15,011 nucleotides of DNA from Chloroflexota bacterium (GCA_016210285.1 JACQUN010000086.1:1-15011); one strand, 5' to 3'; numbered from the stretch's first letter, positions 6,957 through 13,970 are shown. Program-made: numbers and translations. Notes: generated from the sequence alone by a model not told the origin.

Positions 6957-7616
6957 TTAGAACCACCTCCTGACGCGGGATACTAGCTTGTTCCAGGTGG
7001 TGATGCTGTGCACCAAAGGGCTGGCGGGATGCCCCACAAGCCGCGCCTGGCGCAGCGCCTCCTTGAAGCCCTGGGGCGTGCCGTCGAACTCCGGCATCTC
7101 CGTGTAGGTTCGGCCCAGCTCCAGGACATGGTGGGCATCGCTGACAGCTGTCACCAGGAGGCCGTGCTCCTGGGCCGCCCGGAGGGCCATCTCGTTGGCC
7201 CTCTTGAAGGTGTTTCGGGCGTTGAACGCCTCCACGATGTCAGCACGAGGCAGGACCTCCTCCAGCGCCTCCCGGCGAATGACAGAGCGCCGGATGCCAT
7301 CAAAAGGGTGCGGGATTGAGACGAGCCCACCCTGCGCCTTGATGCGCTCCACTGTCTCCAGGGGGGAGAGGCCACCAGGCACCTCCTCTTTCAGGAACAG
7401 GCCCGTAATCTCGCCCGCCGCGCTCTTGACCTCGGAGCCGATGATGACCCGGAAGGGTGCCAGCTTCGCCACCTCCTGGGCGCCCCGGATGGTGTTGTGG
7501 TCGGTGACGGCGATGCAGTTCAGGCCCACCTTCAGGCAGCGGGCCACCAGCCGCTGCGGGGAGGTGGCGGAGTCCCGGGAGAAGCGGGTGTGGATGTGGA
7601 AATCGCCGCGGAGCAT
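6957..7616 (-). CDS. PHP-domain metal-dependent phosphoesterase
   Basis: The PHP fold is a trinuclear metal hydrolase acting on phosphoesters such as nucleotides or histidinol-phosphate; the substrate of this subgroup (TrpH/YciV-like) cannot be read from the sequence. With the ATG at 7616 the protein has 219 residues. The four family blocks are in order: HIHTRFSRDS (His7, His9), TDHNTI (Asp39, His40), GSEV (Glu62) with IPHPFD, and VSDAHH near residue 160. All expected metal ligands are present. A longer start at 7667 overlaps xseB and adds an Arg-rich tail with no family match, so it is rejected. Only one base separates the xseB stop from this ATG, which implies translational coupling. YciV proteins are 5'-3' exonucleases/RNases, so an association with exonuclease VII would make sense, but that is inference. 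Confidence 0.88.
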   Translation of the reverse strand: MLRGDFHIHTRFSRDSATSPQRLVARCLKVGLNCIAVTDHNTIRGAQEVAKLAPFRVIIGSEVKSAAGEITGLFLKEEVPGGLSPLETVERIKAQGGLVSIPHPFDGIRRSVIRREALEEVLPRADIVEAFNARNTFKRANEMALRAAQEHGLLVTAVSDAHHVLELGRTYTEMPEFDGTPQGFKEALRQARLVGHPASPLVHSITTWNKLVSRVRRWF

Positions 7617-7617
7617 C

Positions 7618-7905
7618 CTATGGCTCTTTCTCGTCCTCGTCGCTGGCGCTGTCCTCAGCAGCCTCACCCAGGAAGCGCATCTGCTCCCCGTAGGAGGTCT
7701 GGAGGTGGGAGACCTTCAGCTCAGTCTTGCTCAGGTGCTCGTTGCAGAGGCGGGCCAGACGCACCCCCTCCGCGTAGAGGCGGGTGGCCTCCTCCAGGGT
7801 GAGGCCGCCCTGCTCCAGGGCCTTCACCGTCTGCTCCAGGCGGGCGAAGGCCTCCTCAAAGGAGAGCCTCTCCCGCCGGCTGGGTTTGGAAGGATGTTCG
7901 TTCAT
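7618..7905 (-). CDS. xseB: Exodeoxyribonuclease VII small subunit
   Basis: This is the small subunit of exonuclease VII, which several copies form with one XseA to degrade single-stranded DNA from both ends. At 95 residues it is slightly longer than usual. The family core is clear in residues 15-65: SFEEAFARLEQTVKALEQGGLTLEEATRLYAEGVRLARLC, followed by a second helix containing KTELKV. The last 20 residues form an acidic Asp/Glu-rich tail. The start ATG lies 7 nt after the xseA stop, and its ribosome binding site (AAGGTGAG) overlaps that stop. Its own stop is 1 nt before the PHP gene. The xseA-xseB pair is a standard arrangement. Confidence 0.95.
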   Translation of the reverse strand: MNEHPSKPSRRERLSFEEAFARLEQTVKALEQGGLTLEEATRLYAEGVRLARLCNEHLSKTELKVSHLQTSYGEQMRFLGEAAEDSASDEDEKEP

Positions 7906-7912
7906 GTGCGTC

Positions 7913-9088
7913 TCACCTTACCGTAGCCCCAAAGGCCCCGTCCCGAACCTGCACCCGCAGGGCATCCCCCAGTGACACCTGGGCCACGGAGCGCACGATG
8001 CTCCCGTCCCGCTCCTGCTGGACCACGGCAAAGCCCCGCTGCAAGACAGCGGACGGGTTCAGGGCCTCCAGGCGCAGCCCCAGCCCGCGTAGCCGCTCGC
8101 GGTGCAGGGCCAGGGCAGCCTCTAGCCGTGCCGACGCCGCCCGCAGCAGGTCGTCTATCCGCTGGCGCGGCGTCTCCGCATCGGGGGCGCGGGAGCGGAG
8201 CCGACTTGCCACTCGCTCCACCTCAACCCGGCGACCTCGCACGTGCTCCTCCATTTGGGCCAGCAACACCCCCTCGTATCCTACCACAGTAGCCCGCAGC
8301 TCCCGAACGTCGGGCACCGCCATCTCCGCCGCTGCCGAGGGCGTGGGCGCCCGCACGTCGGCCACCAGGTCGGCGACGGTCACGTCGGTCTCGTGGCCCA
8401 CCCCGCTGATGACCGGTGCGCGGCTGGCGAAGATGGCCCGGGCCACCGCCTCCTCGTTGAAGGGCCACAGCTCCTCCAGGGAGCCTCCCCCACGGGCCAG
8501 GATCACCACGTCTATGTCATCCCTGGCGTTCACCACCTGAAGGGCCTCCACGATGGTGGCGGCAGCCCCATTGCCCTGCACCTGGCAGGCGGCCAATGCC
8601 AGCTCCACCAGGGGATAGCGGCGACGAATCACGTTCTGAATGTCATGCCAGACTGCCCCGACGGGAGACGTCGCCACGCCGATACGCCTGGGGAACCGGG
8701 GCAGGGGGCGTTTCCGCGCAGGCTCAAAGAGCCCTTCAGCCTGGAGCTTGGCCTTGAGCCGCTCGAACTCCAGGTACAGCTCCCCAACGCCCTCGGGCTG
8801 CACCAGGTCAGCGTAGAGCTGGAGCTCTCCCCGCACCGCGTAGAAGGAGATGCGCCCGTGGACCACCACGGCGGCGCCGCTGGCCAGGAACTGCCCCCCG
8901 CTGCCGTTGCGGAACATGACGCCCCGGAGCTGGGCGGCCTGATCCTTCAGGGTAAAGTAGTGATGGCCCAGGGCCGAGCGGGTAAAGTTGGACACCTCCC
9001 CGGCAACCCACAGGTCGCCGAGCATGGCATCCCGGTCCAGGGCGTCCTTTATGTAGCGGGTGACGTCGCTAACCGAGTACACGGGCAT
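7913..9088 (-). CDS. xseA: Exodeoxyribonuclease VII large subunit
   Basis: XseA carries the DNA-binding and nuclease activity of exonuclease VII, which trims single-stranded DNA in repair and recombination. The N-terminal OB-fold is visible from SVSDVTRYIKDAL through GEVSNF and the HHYFTLKD block (residues 5-100). The catalytic domain contains FPRRIGVATSPVGAVWHDI, ILARGGGSLEELWPFNEE and the signature GHETDVTVADLVADVRAPTP. A long helical C-terminal region follows, rich in Leu, Arg and Glu. At 391 residues it is at the short end of the family. The ribosome binding site is weak (CGGGGTG very close to the ATG), so coupling to efp translation 33 nt upstream is plausible. It is directly followed by xseB. 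Confidence 0.96.
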   Translation of the reverse strand: MPVYSVSDVTRYIKDALDRDAMLGDLWVAGEVSNFTRSALGHHYFTLKDQAAQLRGVMFRNGSGGQFLASGAAVVVHGRISFYAVRGELQLYADLVQPEGVGELYLEFERLKAKLQAEGLFEPARKRPLPRFPRRIGVATSPVGAVWHDIQNVIRRRYPLVELALAACQVQGNGAAATIVEALQVVNARDDIDVVILARGGGSLEELWPFNEEAVARAIFASRAPVISGVGHETDVTVADLVADVRAPTPSAAAEMAVPDVRELRATVVGYEGVLLAQMEEHVRGRRVEVERVASRLRSRAPDAETPRQRIDDLLRAASARLEAALALHRERLRGLGLRLEALNPSAVLQRGFAVVQQERDGSIVRSVAQVSLGDALRVQVRDGAFGATVR

Positions 9089-9121
9089 AGCAGCACCCCG
9101 GGCAGCCGCGCAGTGGGCCTC

Positions 9122-9694
9122 TCACGGCTTCACAGTCTCGATGTAGTCCCCGTTTCGGGTATCCACCTTCACCACATCCCCAATGTTGACGTGCAAGGGG
9201 ACCTTGACGCTGACCCCCGTCTCCAGGGTGGCTGACTTGCGGCCCGCCTGTGCCGTATCGCCTTTGAAGGCCGGAGGCGTATCCGTCACCTTCAGGTCCA
9301 CAAAGGTCGGGGGCTCAACGCTCACGGGCTGGCCATTGTAAAACAGAAGATTCAGCGTCATGCCCTCCTTGAGGTAAAGGGCGCTGCCTGCCACCTCCTG
9401 GGATGTCAGCGGATACTGCTCGTAGCTCTCCATGTCCATGAAGTAGTAGTGCTGCCCGTCGTTGTACAGGTACTGGATCTTCCGGGTCTCCACGTCCGCC
9501 AGGGCCAGGCGCTGATTCCCCGGCACGTTGCGCTCGAAGGCCTTGCCGGTCTTGAGGTGGCGCAGCTTCAGCGTCAGGATAGGCGTGCGCTGCTGCATCA
9601 CCACGTGCTTCCAGTCCTGTACCTGGTACGGCTCGCCGTCCAGCTCGATGATCTGGCCGCGGCGGAGGTCACTATAGCTGATGGTCTCTGGCAT
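9122..9694 (-). CDS. efp: Translation elongation factor P with atypical tip loop
   Basis: EF-P binds between the ribosomal P and E sites and relieves stalling on polyproline. The protein has 190 residues, normal for the family, with the KOW-like N-terminal domain (about 1-65) and two OB domains (QYLYNDG.HYYFMD, then the C-terminal KVPLHVNIGDVVKVDTRNGDY signature). The functional loop that reads PGKG or PGRG in well-studied EF-Ps, with Lys34 or Arg32 modified, here reads MQQRTP (33-38) in a gap-free alignment. Gln35 stands at the usual Lys position and Arg36 next to it. The ATG is supported by GGAGGGGG 6-7 nt upstream. It lies 275 nt after pepQ, a gap filled by repeats. Confidence 0.95.
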   Translation of the reverse strand: MPETISYSDLRRGQIIELDGEPYQVQDWKHVVMQQRTPILTLKLRHLKTGKAFERNVPGNQRLALADVETRKIQYLYNDGQHYYFMDMESYEQYPLTSQEVAGSALYLKEGMTLNLLFYNGQPVSVEPPTFVDLKVTDTPPAFKGDTAQAGRKSATLETGVSVKVPLHVNIGDVVKVDTRNGDYIETVKP

Positions 9695-9738
9695 GCTGCT
9701 CCCCCTCCATGATGTCGTCCATGCTCCACGAAGCCTCT

Positions 9739-9932
9739 GTCACTCTGAGCCCTTCGGCAAAGCCTGCCCTGAGTTTTCCGAAGGAGTCGGGGCAAGCCCT
9801 CCGATGGGTCTGCTCCCTGACCAGATTCTTCGCGGAGTCTATCCTGAGCGACACCATAAGATTCTTCGCTTCGCTCAGAATGACCGCAAGCGAAGGGCTC
9901 AGCGTGACAAGGCGCGAAGGGCTGGGAATGAC
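9739..9932. repeat. REP/MITE-like repeat cluster between pepQ and efp
   Basis: Outer arms (9739-9756 and 9891-9908, reading GTCACTCTGAGCCCTTCG) match at 17 of 18 positions as an inverted repeat. Inside are a word found in reverse orientation near 3867-3888 (CTGCCCTGAGTTTTCCGAAGG) and a compact palindrome around ATTCTTCGCTTCGCTCAGAA (9861-9880). The same ATTCTTCG..CTTCGCT..AGAATGAC words form the right half of the repeat at 13743-13837. No reading frame here looks like protein. The cluster interrupts the otherwise compact aroQ-pepQ-efp operon and could uncouple efp expression from the upstream genes. Confidence 0.7.
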
Positions 9933-9969
9933 TTCATGTACCAGGCCGATGCTCCCGGAAAAAGCAGCA

Positions 9970-11058
9970 TCAGGTCATGTGCAGGTCTTCCCCCTTGAAG
10001 GCGCGACTCAGCGAGCGGACCCTACCCCCTTCCAGCACGACAGTATCCTCAATACGCACTCCACCCCAGCCGGGAAGGTAGATGCCGGGCTCAATGGTGA
10101 AGACCATGCCATCCTCCAGGACCGCCTGGGCGTTGGGCCCAACCCTTGGGTGTTCGTGGACAGCCAGGCCGATGCCGTGGCCCAGACCGTGGCCAAAGTT
10201 GTCGCCATACCCCGCCTTCTCGATGATGCTGCGGGCAATGCCGTCAGCTTCTCCAGAGGTCATCCCCCCTTGCACTGCGGCGATGGCGGTGAGCTGGGCC
10301 CCCAGGACGGTGTCATAGACCGCCCGAAACCTCTCGTCGCCCCCTCCCAGGCAGAGGGTGCGGGTCATATCGCTACAGTAGCCCCGGTAGCGTGCGCCCA
10401 TGTCAATGACCACAGGTTCCCCGGCGCCGATGGGCTGCTCCGAGGGCCGGTGGTGGGGCAGGGCAGCGTTGGGGCCAGTCGCCACAATGGTCTCAAAGGA
10501 GAGTGCCTCGGCTCCGCGCTCGCGCATCGCCTTCTCCAGACGCCAGGCCACGGCCTGCTCGCTCTCCCCCACCCGGATGGTGGGCGCCACCTCCTCGAAG
10601 GCCTCGTCAGCAATGGCCACGGCGCGGCTGATAAGGGCCAGCTCCTCCGGCTCCTTGACGGCCCGCAGGAGCTCCACAATGCTGGCAGTGGCGAGAAGGC
10701 TCACGCCGCTGCTCGCCGAGGCCTCCTTCAACGCCTCGGTCAGCGCCTTGTAGGTGGCGACGGTGAGGTCCTGGCTCTCGAACCCCGCCTTGTGCACCCC
10801 CAGCTCCCCCACCAGCTTGGGAAACCAGTCGAAACCGCTCCCAATGCGAACCAGGCGGAAGGCGGGGGCCTGCTGCCCCCCCTGCTCGACGTAGCGGAAG
10901 TCGGTGGCCAGGATAGCAGCCTCCTGGGTGATGAGCAAGTAGCCAGCCGAGCCGGTGAAGCCTGAAAGGTAGCGCCGATTCTCCGGGGTGGAGACCAGAA
11001 GAGCATCAAGCTCCTTTTCCCTCAACTTCGTTCGCAGCCTCTTCATCCGCTCGCTCAC
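9970..11058 (-). CDS. M24 family metallopeptidase (Xaa-Pro aminopeptidase/dipeptidase)
   Basis: This is a pita-bread-fold dimetal peptidase that probably removes residues next to proline from small peptides. The protein of 362 residues has a creatinase-like N-terminal domain (about 1-140, including DALLVSTPENRRYLSGFTGSAGYL) and the M24 catalytic domain. All five metal ligands are visible: Asp219 (VIDMGA), Asp230 (SDMTR), His294 (GLGHGIG), Glu323 (TIEPGIY) and Glu337 (RIEDTV). The start is GTG at 11058, which overlaps the aroQ stop as GTGA and has GAGGAGGG 6 nt upstream. An in-frame ATG at 11178 lies deep inside aroQ and is rejected. The aroQ-peptidase-efp order is also known from Bacillus. 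PepP and PepQ cannot be told apart from the sequence alone. Confidence 0.93.
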   Translation of the reverse strand: MSERMKRLRTKLREKELDALLVSTPENRRYLSGFTGSAGYLLITQEAAILATDFRYVEQGGQQAPAFRLVRIGSGFDWFPKLVGELGVHKAGFESQDLTVATYKALTEALKEASASSGVSLLATASIVELLRAVKEPEELALISRAVAIADEAFEEVAPTIRVGESEQAVAWRLEKAMRERGAEALSFETIVATGPNAALPHHRPSEQPIGAGEPVVIDMGARYRGYCSDMTRTLCLGGGDERFRAVYDTVLGAQLTAIAAVQGGMTSGEADGIARSIIEKAGYGDNFGHGLGHGIGLAVHEHPRVGPNAQAVLEDGMVFTIEPGIYLPGWGGVRIEDTVVLEGGRVRSLSRAFKGEDLHMT

Positions 11059-11501
11059 GCCGTGCCCTCCTCTCGAATGTGGGCTGCGAGGAAGTCCAGG
11101 GCATACAGGTAGCCTCGCAGGCCCAGGCCGCTTACCTGCCCCACGGCAATAGGGGTAACCATCGACTTCGCCCGCCACTCCTCGCGCCCGTAGATGTTGG
11201 AAAGATGCACCTCCACCACCGGGAGCCGCGTGTCTACCAGGGCCTCACGCAGGGAGAGGCCGTAGTGAGTCAGGGCGCCGGGGTTGATGATGATGCCCCG
11301 GGCCTCCGCTGCCCTCTTCTGAAGGTAGTCCACCAGGAGCCCCTCACTGTTGGACTGGAAGAAGCTCACCTCCACCCCCAGCTCCTCAGCCCTTCGGCGG
11401 ACCTCCTCTTCCAGGTCCTCCAGGGTAGCGCTCCCGTAGACCGCCCGATCTCGGCGGCCCAGGATGTTCAGGTTGGGACCGTTGATGAGCAGGAAAAGCA
11501 T
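11055..11501 (-). CDS. aroQ: Type II 3-dehydroquinate dehydratase
   Basis: It converts 3-dehydroquinate to 3-dehydroshikimate, the third step of the shikimate pathway, in the cytoplasm. With the ATG at 11501 the protein has 148 residues, the usual length of the dodecameric type II enzyme. Key parts are INGPNLNILGRR at the N-terminus, the catalytic Tyr22 in VYGSATLEDL, SNSEGLLVDYL, substrate-binding INPGALTHYGLSLREAL (Asn73, His79) and the catalytic His99 in EVHLSNIYGREEWR. An upstream ATG at 11618 would add 39 residues without family similarity and is rejected. A GGGGGAAG ribosome binding site precedes the chosen start. It is the first gene of the reverse operon and overlaps pepQ by 4 nt. Confidence 0.96.
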   Translation of the reverse strand: MLFLLINGPNLNILGRRDRAVYGSATLEDLEEEVRRRAEELGVEVSFFQSNSEGLLVDYLQKRAAEARGIIINPGALTHYGLSLREALVDTRLPVVEVHLSNIYGREEWRAKSMVTPIAVGQVSGLGLRGYLYALDFLAAHIREEGTA

Positions 11502-11540
11502 TCTTCCCCCCTGCCTGCCGGCACAGCATCCCTGCCTCAT

Positions 11541-11569
11541 AGTGTAGCGTAGCCGCCGCACTTCGCCAA
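11541..11569 (-). promoter_or_regulatory. Candidate promoter of the aroQ-led reverse operon
   Basis: On the reverse strand TTGGCG (11564-11569) and TACACT (11541-11546) are separated by exactly 17 nt. Each matches the sigma70 consensus at 4 of 6 positions. The predicted start near 11534 gives a leader of about 33 nt before the aroQ ATG. The position is right for the main promoter of the operon. Confidence 0.5.
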
Positions 11570-11626
11570 CCAGGGGGCACCGTGGCGTGGGCCACTTGGG
11601 GCCGGTGTTGGGCACCACAACCTACA

Positions 11627-11656
11627 TTGACCCGCGCCCACGGCCTATGCTACCCT
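11627..11656 (+). promoter_or_regulatory. Possible promoter upstream of the MITE, for the DUF255 gene
   Basis: TTGACC (11627-11632), an 18-nt spacer and TACCCT (11651-11656) preceded by TGC form a weak extended -10 promoter. Transcripts would run through the whole MITE before the DUF255 ribosome binding site. The match is modest, and the true promoter may lie inside the element. Confidence 0.3.
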
Positions 11657-11720
11657 GAGGCCGCTGTTGTGGCGCCCCGCTCCTAGACCCAGGCACAACA
11701 ACAGATTGCCCCGTCGTCCT

Positions 11721-11889
11721 CTAGCAGGCTGCTGAAAAAAGGGAGTCCAGAGGGGCGAAGCCCCTTTGACGGGGGTCTGGGGGCCTGCCCTGATCCTCAC
11801 GAAGGGGTGTCCCCCCAGATACAAACCTCACCCCCTTCCGATAAGATACAAGGGGGATGGTCGAAGAGGGTTTTTCATCACCCTGCTAG
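11721..11889. mobile_element. MITE-like element of 169 bp with 19-bp terminal inverted repeats
   Basis: The ends CTAGCAGGCTGCTGAAAAA (11721-11739) and TTTTTCATCACCCTGCTAG (11871-11889) are inverted copies matching at 17 of 19 positions. Both termini can be read as TA-flanked, which would fit a TA target duplication of the IS630/Tc1 type. That is inference, because no transposase is present. The interior has a perfect hairpin AGGGGC-GAA-GCCCCT starting near 11751 and G-rich and C-rich stretches that can pair imperfectly. The right end abuts the AAGGAG ribosome binding site (11891-11896) of the DUF255 gene, so the element forms its immediate 5' leader. It is not related in sequence to the CTTCG..CTCAG repeats of the window. 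Confidence 0.75.
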
Positions 11890-11901
11890 GAAGGAGTCTC
11901 A

Positions 11902-13719
11902 ATGGCAGAGTTTCGCTTCTCCCCTCGCCCGAATCGCGCCCAGGAGGTCCTCTGGCTCCCCTGGGGCAGCGCCGCCTTTCAGCGTGCCCAGCAGGAGGAC
12001 AAACCCATCGTCCTGTCCATCTCAGCGGTCTGGTGCCACTGGTGCCACGTGATGGACGAGACCACGTACTCCGACCCTGAGGTGCACCAGCTCATCGGCC
12101 AGCGGTTCATCCCCGTGCGGGTGGACAGCGACCTGCGCCCCGACATCAATCAGCGCTACAACATGGGCGGCTGGCCCACCGTCGCCTTCCTGATGCCTTC
12201 AGGGGATATCATCACCGGCGGCACCTACATCCCACCCCAGCAGTTCAAGGCGGCCCTCGTCCAGGTGTCCGACCTCTACCGCCAGCAGAAACCCACCCTC
12301 TTCCAGCGCGCCGAGTCGGTGAAGGCCAAGCGCCAGGAGCGCGCACAGAAGGTCGTGGCAGGTAGAAAGATAACACCGGACCTAGTGGACACTGCCGTGC
12401 GGGCCGTCACGTCACGGTACGACCCCACCTATGGAGGCTTCGGTGAGCAGCCGAAGTTCCCCTTGTCGGATGCCCTGGAGCTGCTCCTCCAGATGTTCGG
12501 GGCCACCGGCGAGCTGTGGTACCTGCTCATGGTGCAGAAGACCCTTGACCGAATGCAGCAGGGCGGCCTTTTCGACCAGGGAGAGGGGGGCTTCTTCCGC
12601 TACGCAACGGTTCGAGACTGGTCCTTGCCCCACTACGAGAAGATGCTGGAGGAGAACGCAAGCCTCCTGCGCCTCTACCTCCACGCCTACGCCTTCACCG
12701 GGGTGGGCTCCTACCGCGACACCGCTGCCCGGACCATCGAATACCTGAGCGGCAACCTCTGGTCGCCAGCGCTGGGGGCATTCTGCGGGAGCCAGGACGC
12801 CGACGAGGAGTACTACTCCCTGGACCTCCCAGGGCGTAGCGCCCGCCCTCGACCCCTTGTTGACCCCACCGTGTACGCAAGCAGCAACGCCCAGGCTGCC
12901 GTGGCGTACCTGGAGGCGGCCATGCTCATGGGCCGCCCGGAGCTGCGCGCCACCGCCCTGACGGCCCTGGAAACCGCCTGGTCTCGCTTGAAGGCAGGCG
13001 GAGAGGTTGGCCTCTATCACTGCTGCCAGGAAGGGGGCCCTGGCGTCCCCGGCCTCCTTCAAGACTACGCTGCCTTCATCCTGGCCCTGGCAGAGGCCTA
13101 CAAGCATACCGCCGAAGGGAAATACCTGGAGCGCGCCGAAACCCTGGCCAAAGAGATGACCGAGCTTTTCTTTGACCAGGCGGGCGGAGCCTTCTTTGAC
13201 ATCCGCAGCGCACCCCAGGCCGAGGGGAGCCTTCAGTTCCGAGAGAAGCCACTGCCCGAGAATGTCCTGGCAGCGGAGGCCTGCTACCGCCTCTACCTGC
13301 TGACCCTCAAGGACGCCTACCGCTCCACCGCCGAGGCAGCGCTGAGCGCCCTGGCCCAGGTTTTCCAGGAGTTCGGAGAGTTTGCCGCCGGGTACGGCCG
13401 CCTGGCGCAGCAGTTCCTCTTCCGCCCCCTGGAGGTAGCGATTGTAGGGGCGCCAGGGGCCACAGATACCCAGGCGCTCCTCGGCGCGGCTATGGCTATC
13501 CCATACCCCCACAAAGACCTTCTCCTAGTGGACCCCGGGGACCAGCAGACCATGGCCGCCAAAGGCTACGTGCCCGGGGCAGCGGCCCAGGCCTACCTCT
13601 GCCTCGAGACGGCTTGCCTGCCGCCCATCAGTGACCCCGGGAGACTGACGGCAGCGGTGGAGGGCTTTTTCCGCTCCAGGCAGCAGCTTGGCCTCTTCGA
13701 GCGGAGCCTCCCGCCGTAG
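11902..13719 (+). CDS. DUF255 / thioredoxin-like YyaL (SSP411)-family protein, compact form
   Basis: Members pair an N-terminal thioredoxin-like domain with an (alpha/alpha)6 glycosidase-like barrel; the biochemical role is unsettled. The 605-residue protein has WGSAAFQRAQQEDKPI, then VWCHWCHVMDE with the redox-type Cys45 and Cys48. The barrel part has DPTYGGFGEQPKFP, GGLFDQGEGGFFRYATVRDW, LPHYEKMLEENA and SQDADEEY. Compared with family members of about 670-700 residues, two pieces are missing. One is about 10 residues between RPDINQRYN and GGWP. The other is the long segment that normally follows the DAD motif, where the text jumps from DADEEYYSL almost directly to the next barrel helices. 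AAGGAG precedes the ATG and sits directly against the MITE end. A hairpin repeat follows the stop. Confidence 0.9.
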   Translation: MAEFRFSPRPNRAQEVLWLPWGSAAFQRAQQEDKPIVLSISAVWCHWCHVMDETTYSDPEVHQLIGQRFIPVRVDSDLRPDINQRYNMGGWPTVAFLMPSGDIITGGTYIPPQQFKAALVQVSDLYRQQKPTLFQRAESVKAKRQERAQKVVAGRKITPDLVDTAVRAVTSRYDPTYGGFGEQPKFPLSDALELLLQMFGATGELWYLLMVQKTLDRMQQGGLFDQGEGGFFRYATVRDWSLPHYEKMLEENASLLRLYLHAYAFTGVGSYRDTAARTIEYLSGNLWSPALGAFCGSQDADEEYYSLDLPGRSARPRPLVDPTVYASSNAQAAVAYLEAAMLMGRPELRATALTALETAWSRLKAGGEVGLYHCCQEGGPGVPGLLQDYAAFILALAEAYKHTAEGKYLERAETLAKEMTELFFDQAGGAFFDIRSAPQAEGSLQFREKPLPENVLAAEACYRLYLLTLKDAYRSTAEAALSALAQVFQEFGEFAAGYGRLAQQFLFRPLEVAIVGAPGATDTQALLGAAMAIPYPHKDLLLVDPGDQQTMAAKGYVPGAAAQAYLCLETACLPPISDPGRLTAAVEGFFRSRQQLGLFERSLPP

Positions 13720-13742
13720 CCAGCGAGGATCAGGGTCTTTCG

Positions 13743-13837
13743 GTTGTCACCCTGAGCGAAGAGAAGGGTCTGGGGTGGGGGAAGAAACCCCGCCCCACCA
13801 GATTCTTCGGTCGCTTCGCTCCCTCAAGAATGACAAC
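13743..13837. repeat. REP-like hairpin repeat downstream of the DUF255 gene
   Basis: The ends GTTGTCA (13743-13749) and TGACAAC (13831-13837) are perfect inverted repeats. Inside, GGTCTGGGGTGGGG (13768-13781) can pair with the CCCCGCCCCACCAGATTC block (about 13788-13805) around a short loop, giving a strong hairpin. The right half shares ATTCTTCG..CTTCGCT..AGAATGAC with the repeat between pepQ and efp. It may function as a transcript end, but no clean U-tract follows the stem. Confidence 0.65.
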
Positions 13838-13888
13838 GACGACACTGCCAGCAGAACTAAAAGACCCTGGAGCTGAGGATACCTTGCC

Positions 13889-13917
13889 TTGACACGGATA
13901 CCTCCGCTGCATACATT
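13889..13917 (+). promoter_or_regulatory. Sigma70-type promoter of the pentapeptide-repeat gene
   Basis: A perfect TTGACA (13889-13894) is followed after 17 nt by TACATT (13912-13917). The predicted start near 13924 gives a leader of about 47 nt ending in AAAGGAG ahead of the ATG at 13971. The gene is therefore probably transcribed on its own. Confidence 0.7.
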
Positions 13918-13970
13918 AGGGGCCGTCGGTCTTCCACAAGACCGCGAGCCGCCTCGGTGAAAGGAGCAAC

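Noticed and set aside
9709..10965. Long forward open frame of 418 codons opposite pepQ
   Set aside because: It has no family motifs and mirrors the clearly real pepQ on the other strand, as expected in GC-rich DNA. Its first 250 bases run through the repeat cluster.
11502..11618. Upstream start (11618) for aroQ
   Set aside because: It would lengthen a 148-residue enzyme of standard size by 39 unrelated residues and run through the likely promoter at 11541-11569.
11721..11889. Complete insertion sequence
   Set aside because: The interior is only about 130 bp and has no transposase frame, so at most it is a non-autonomous element.
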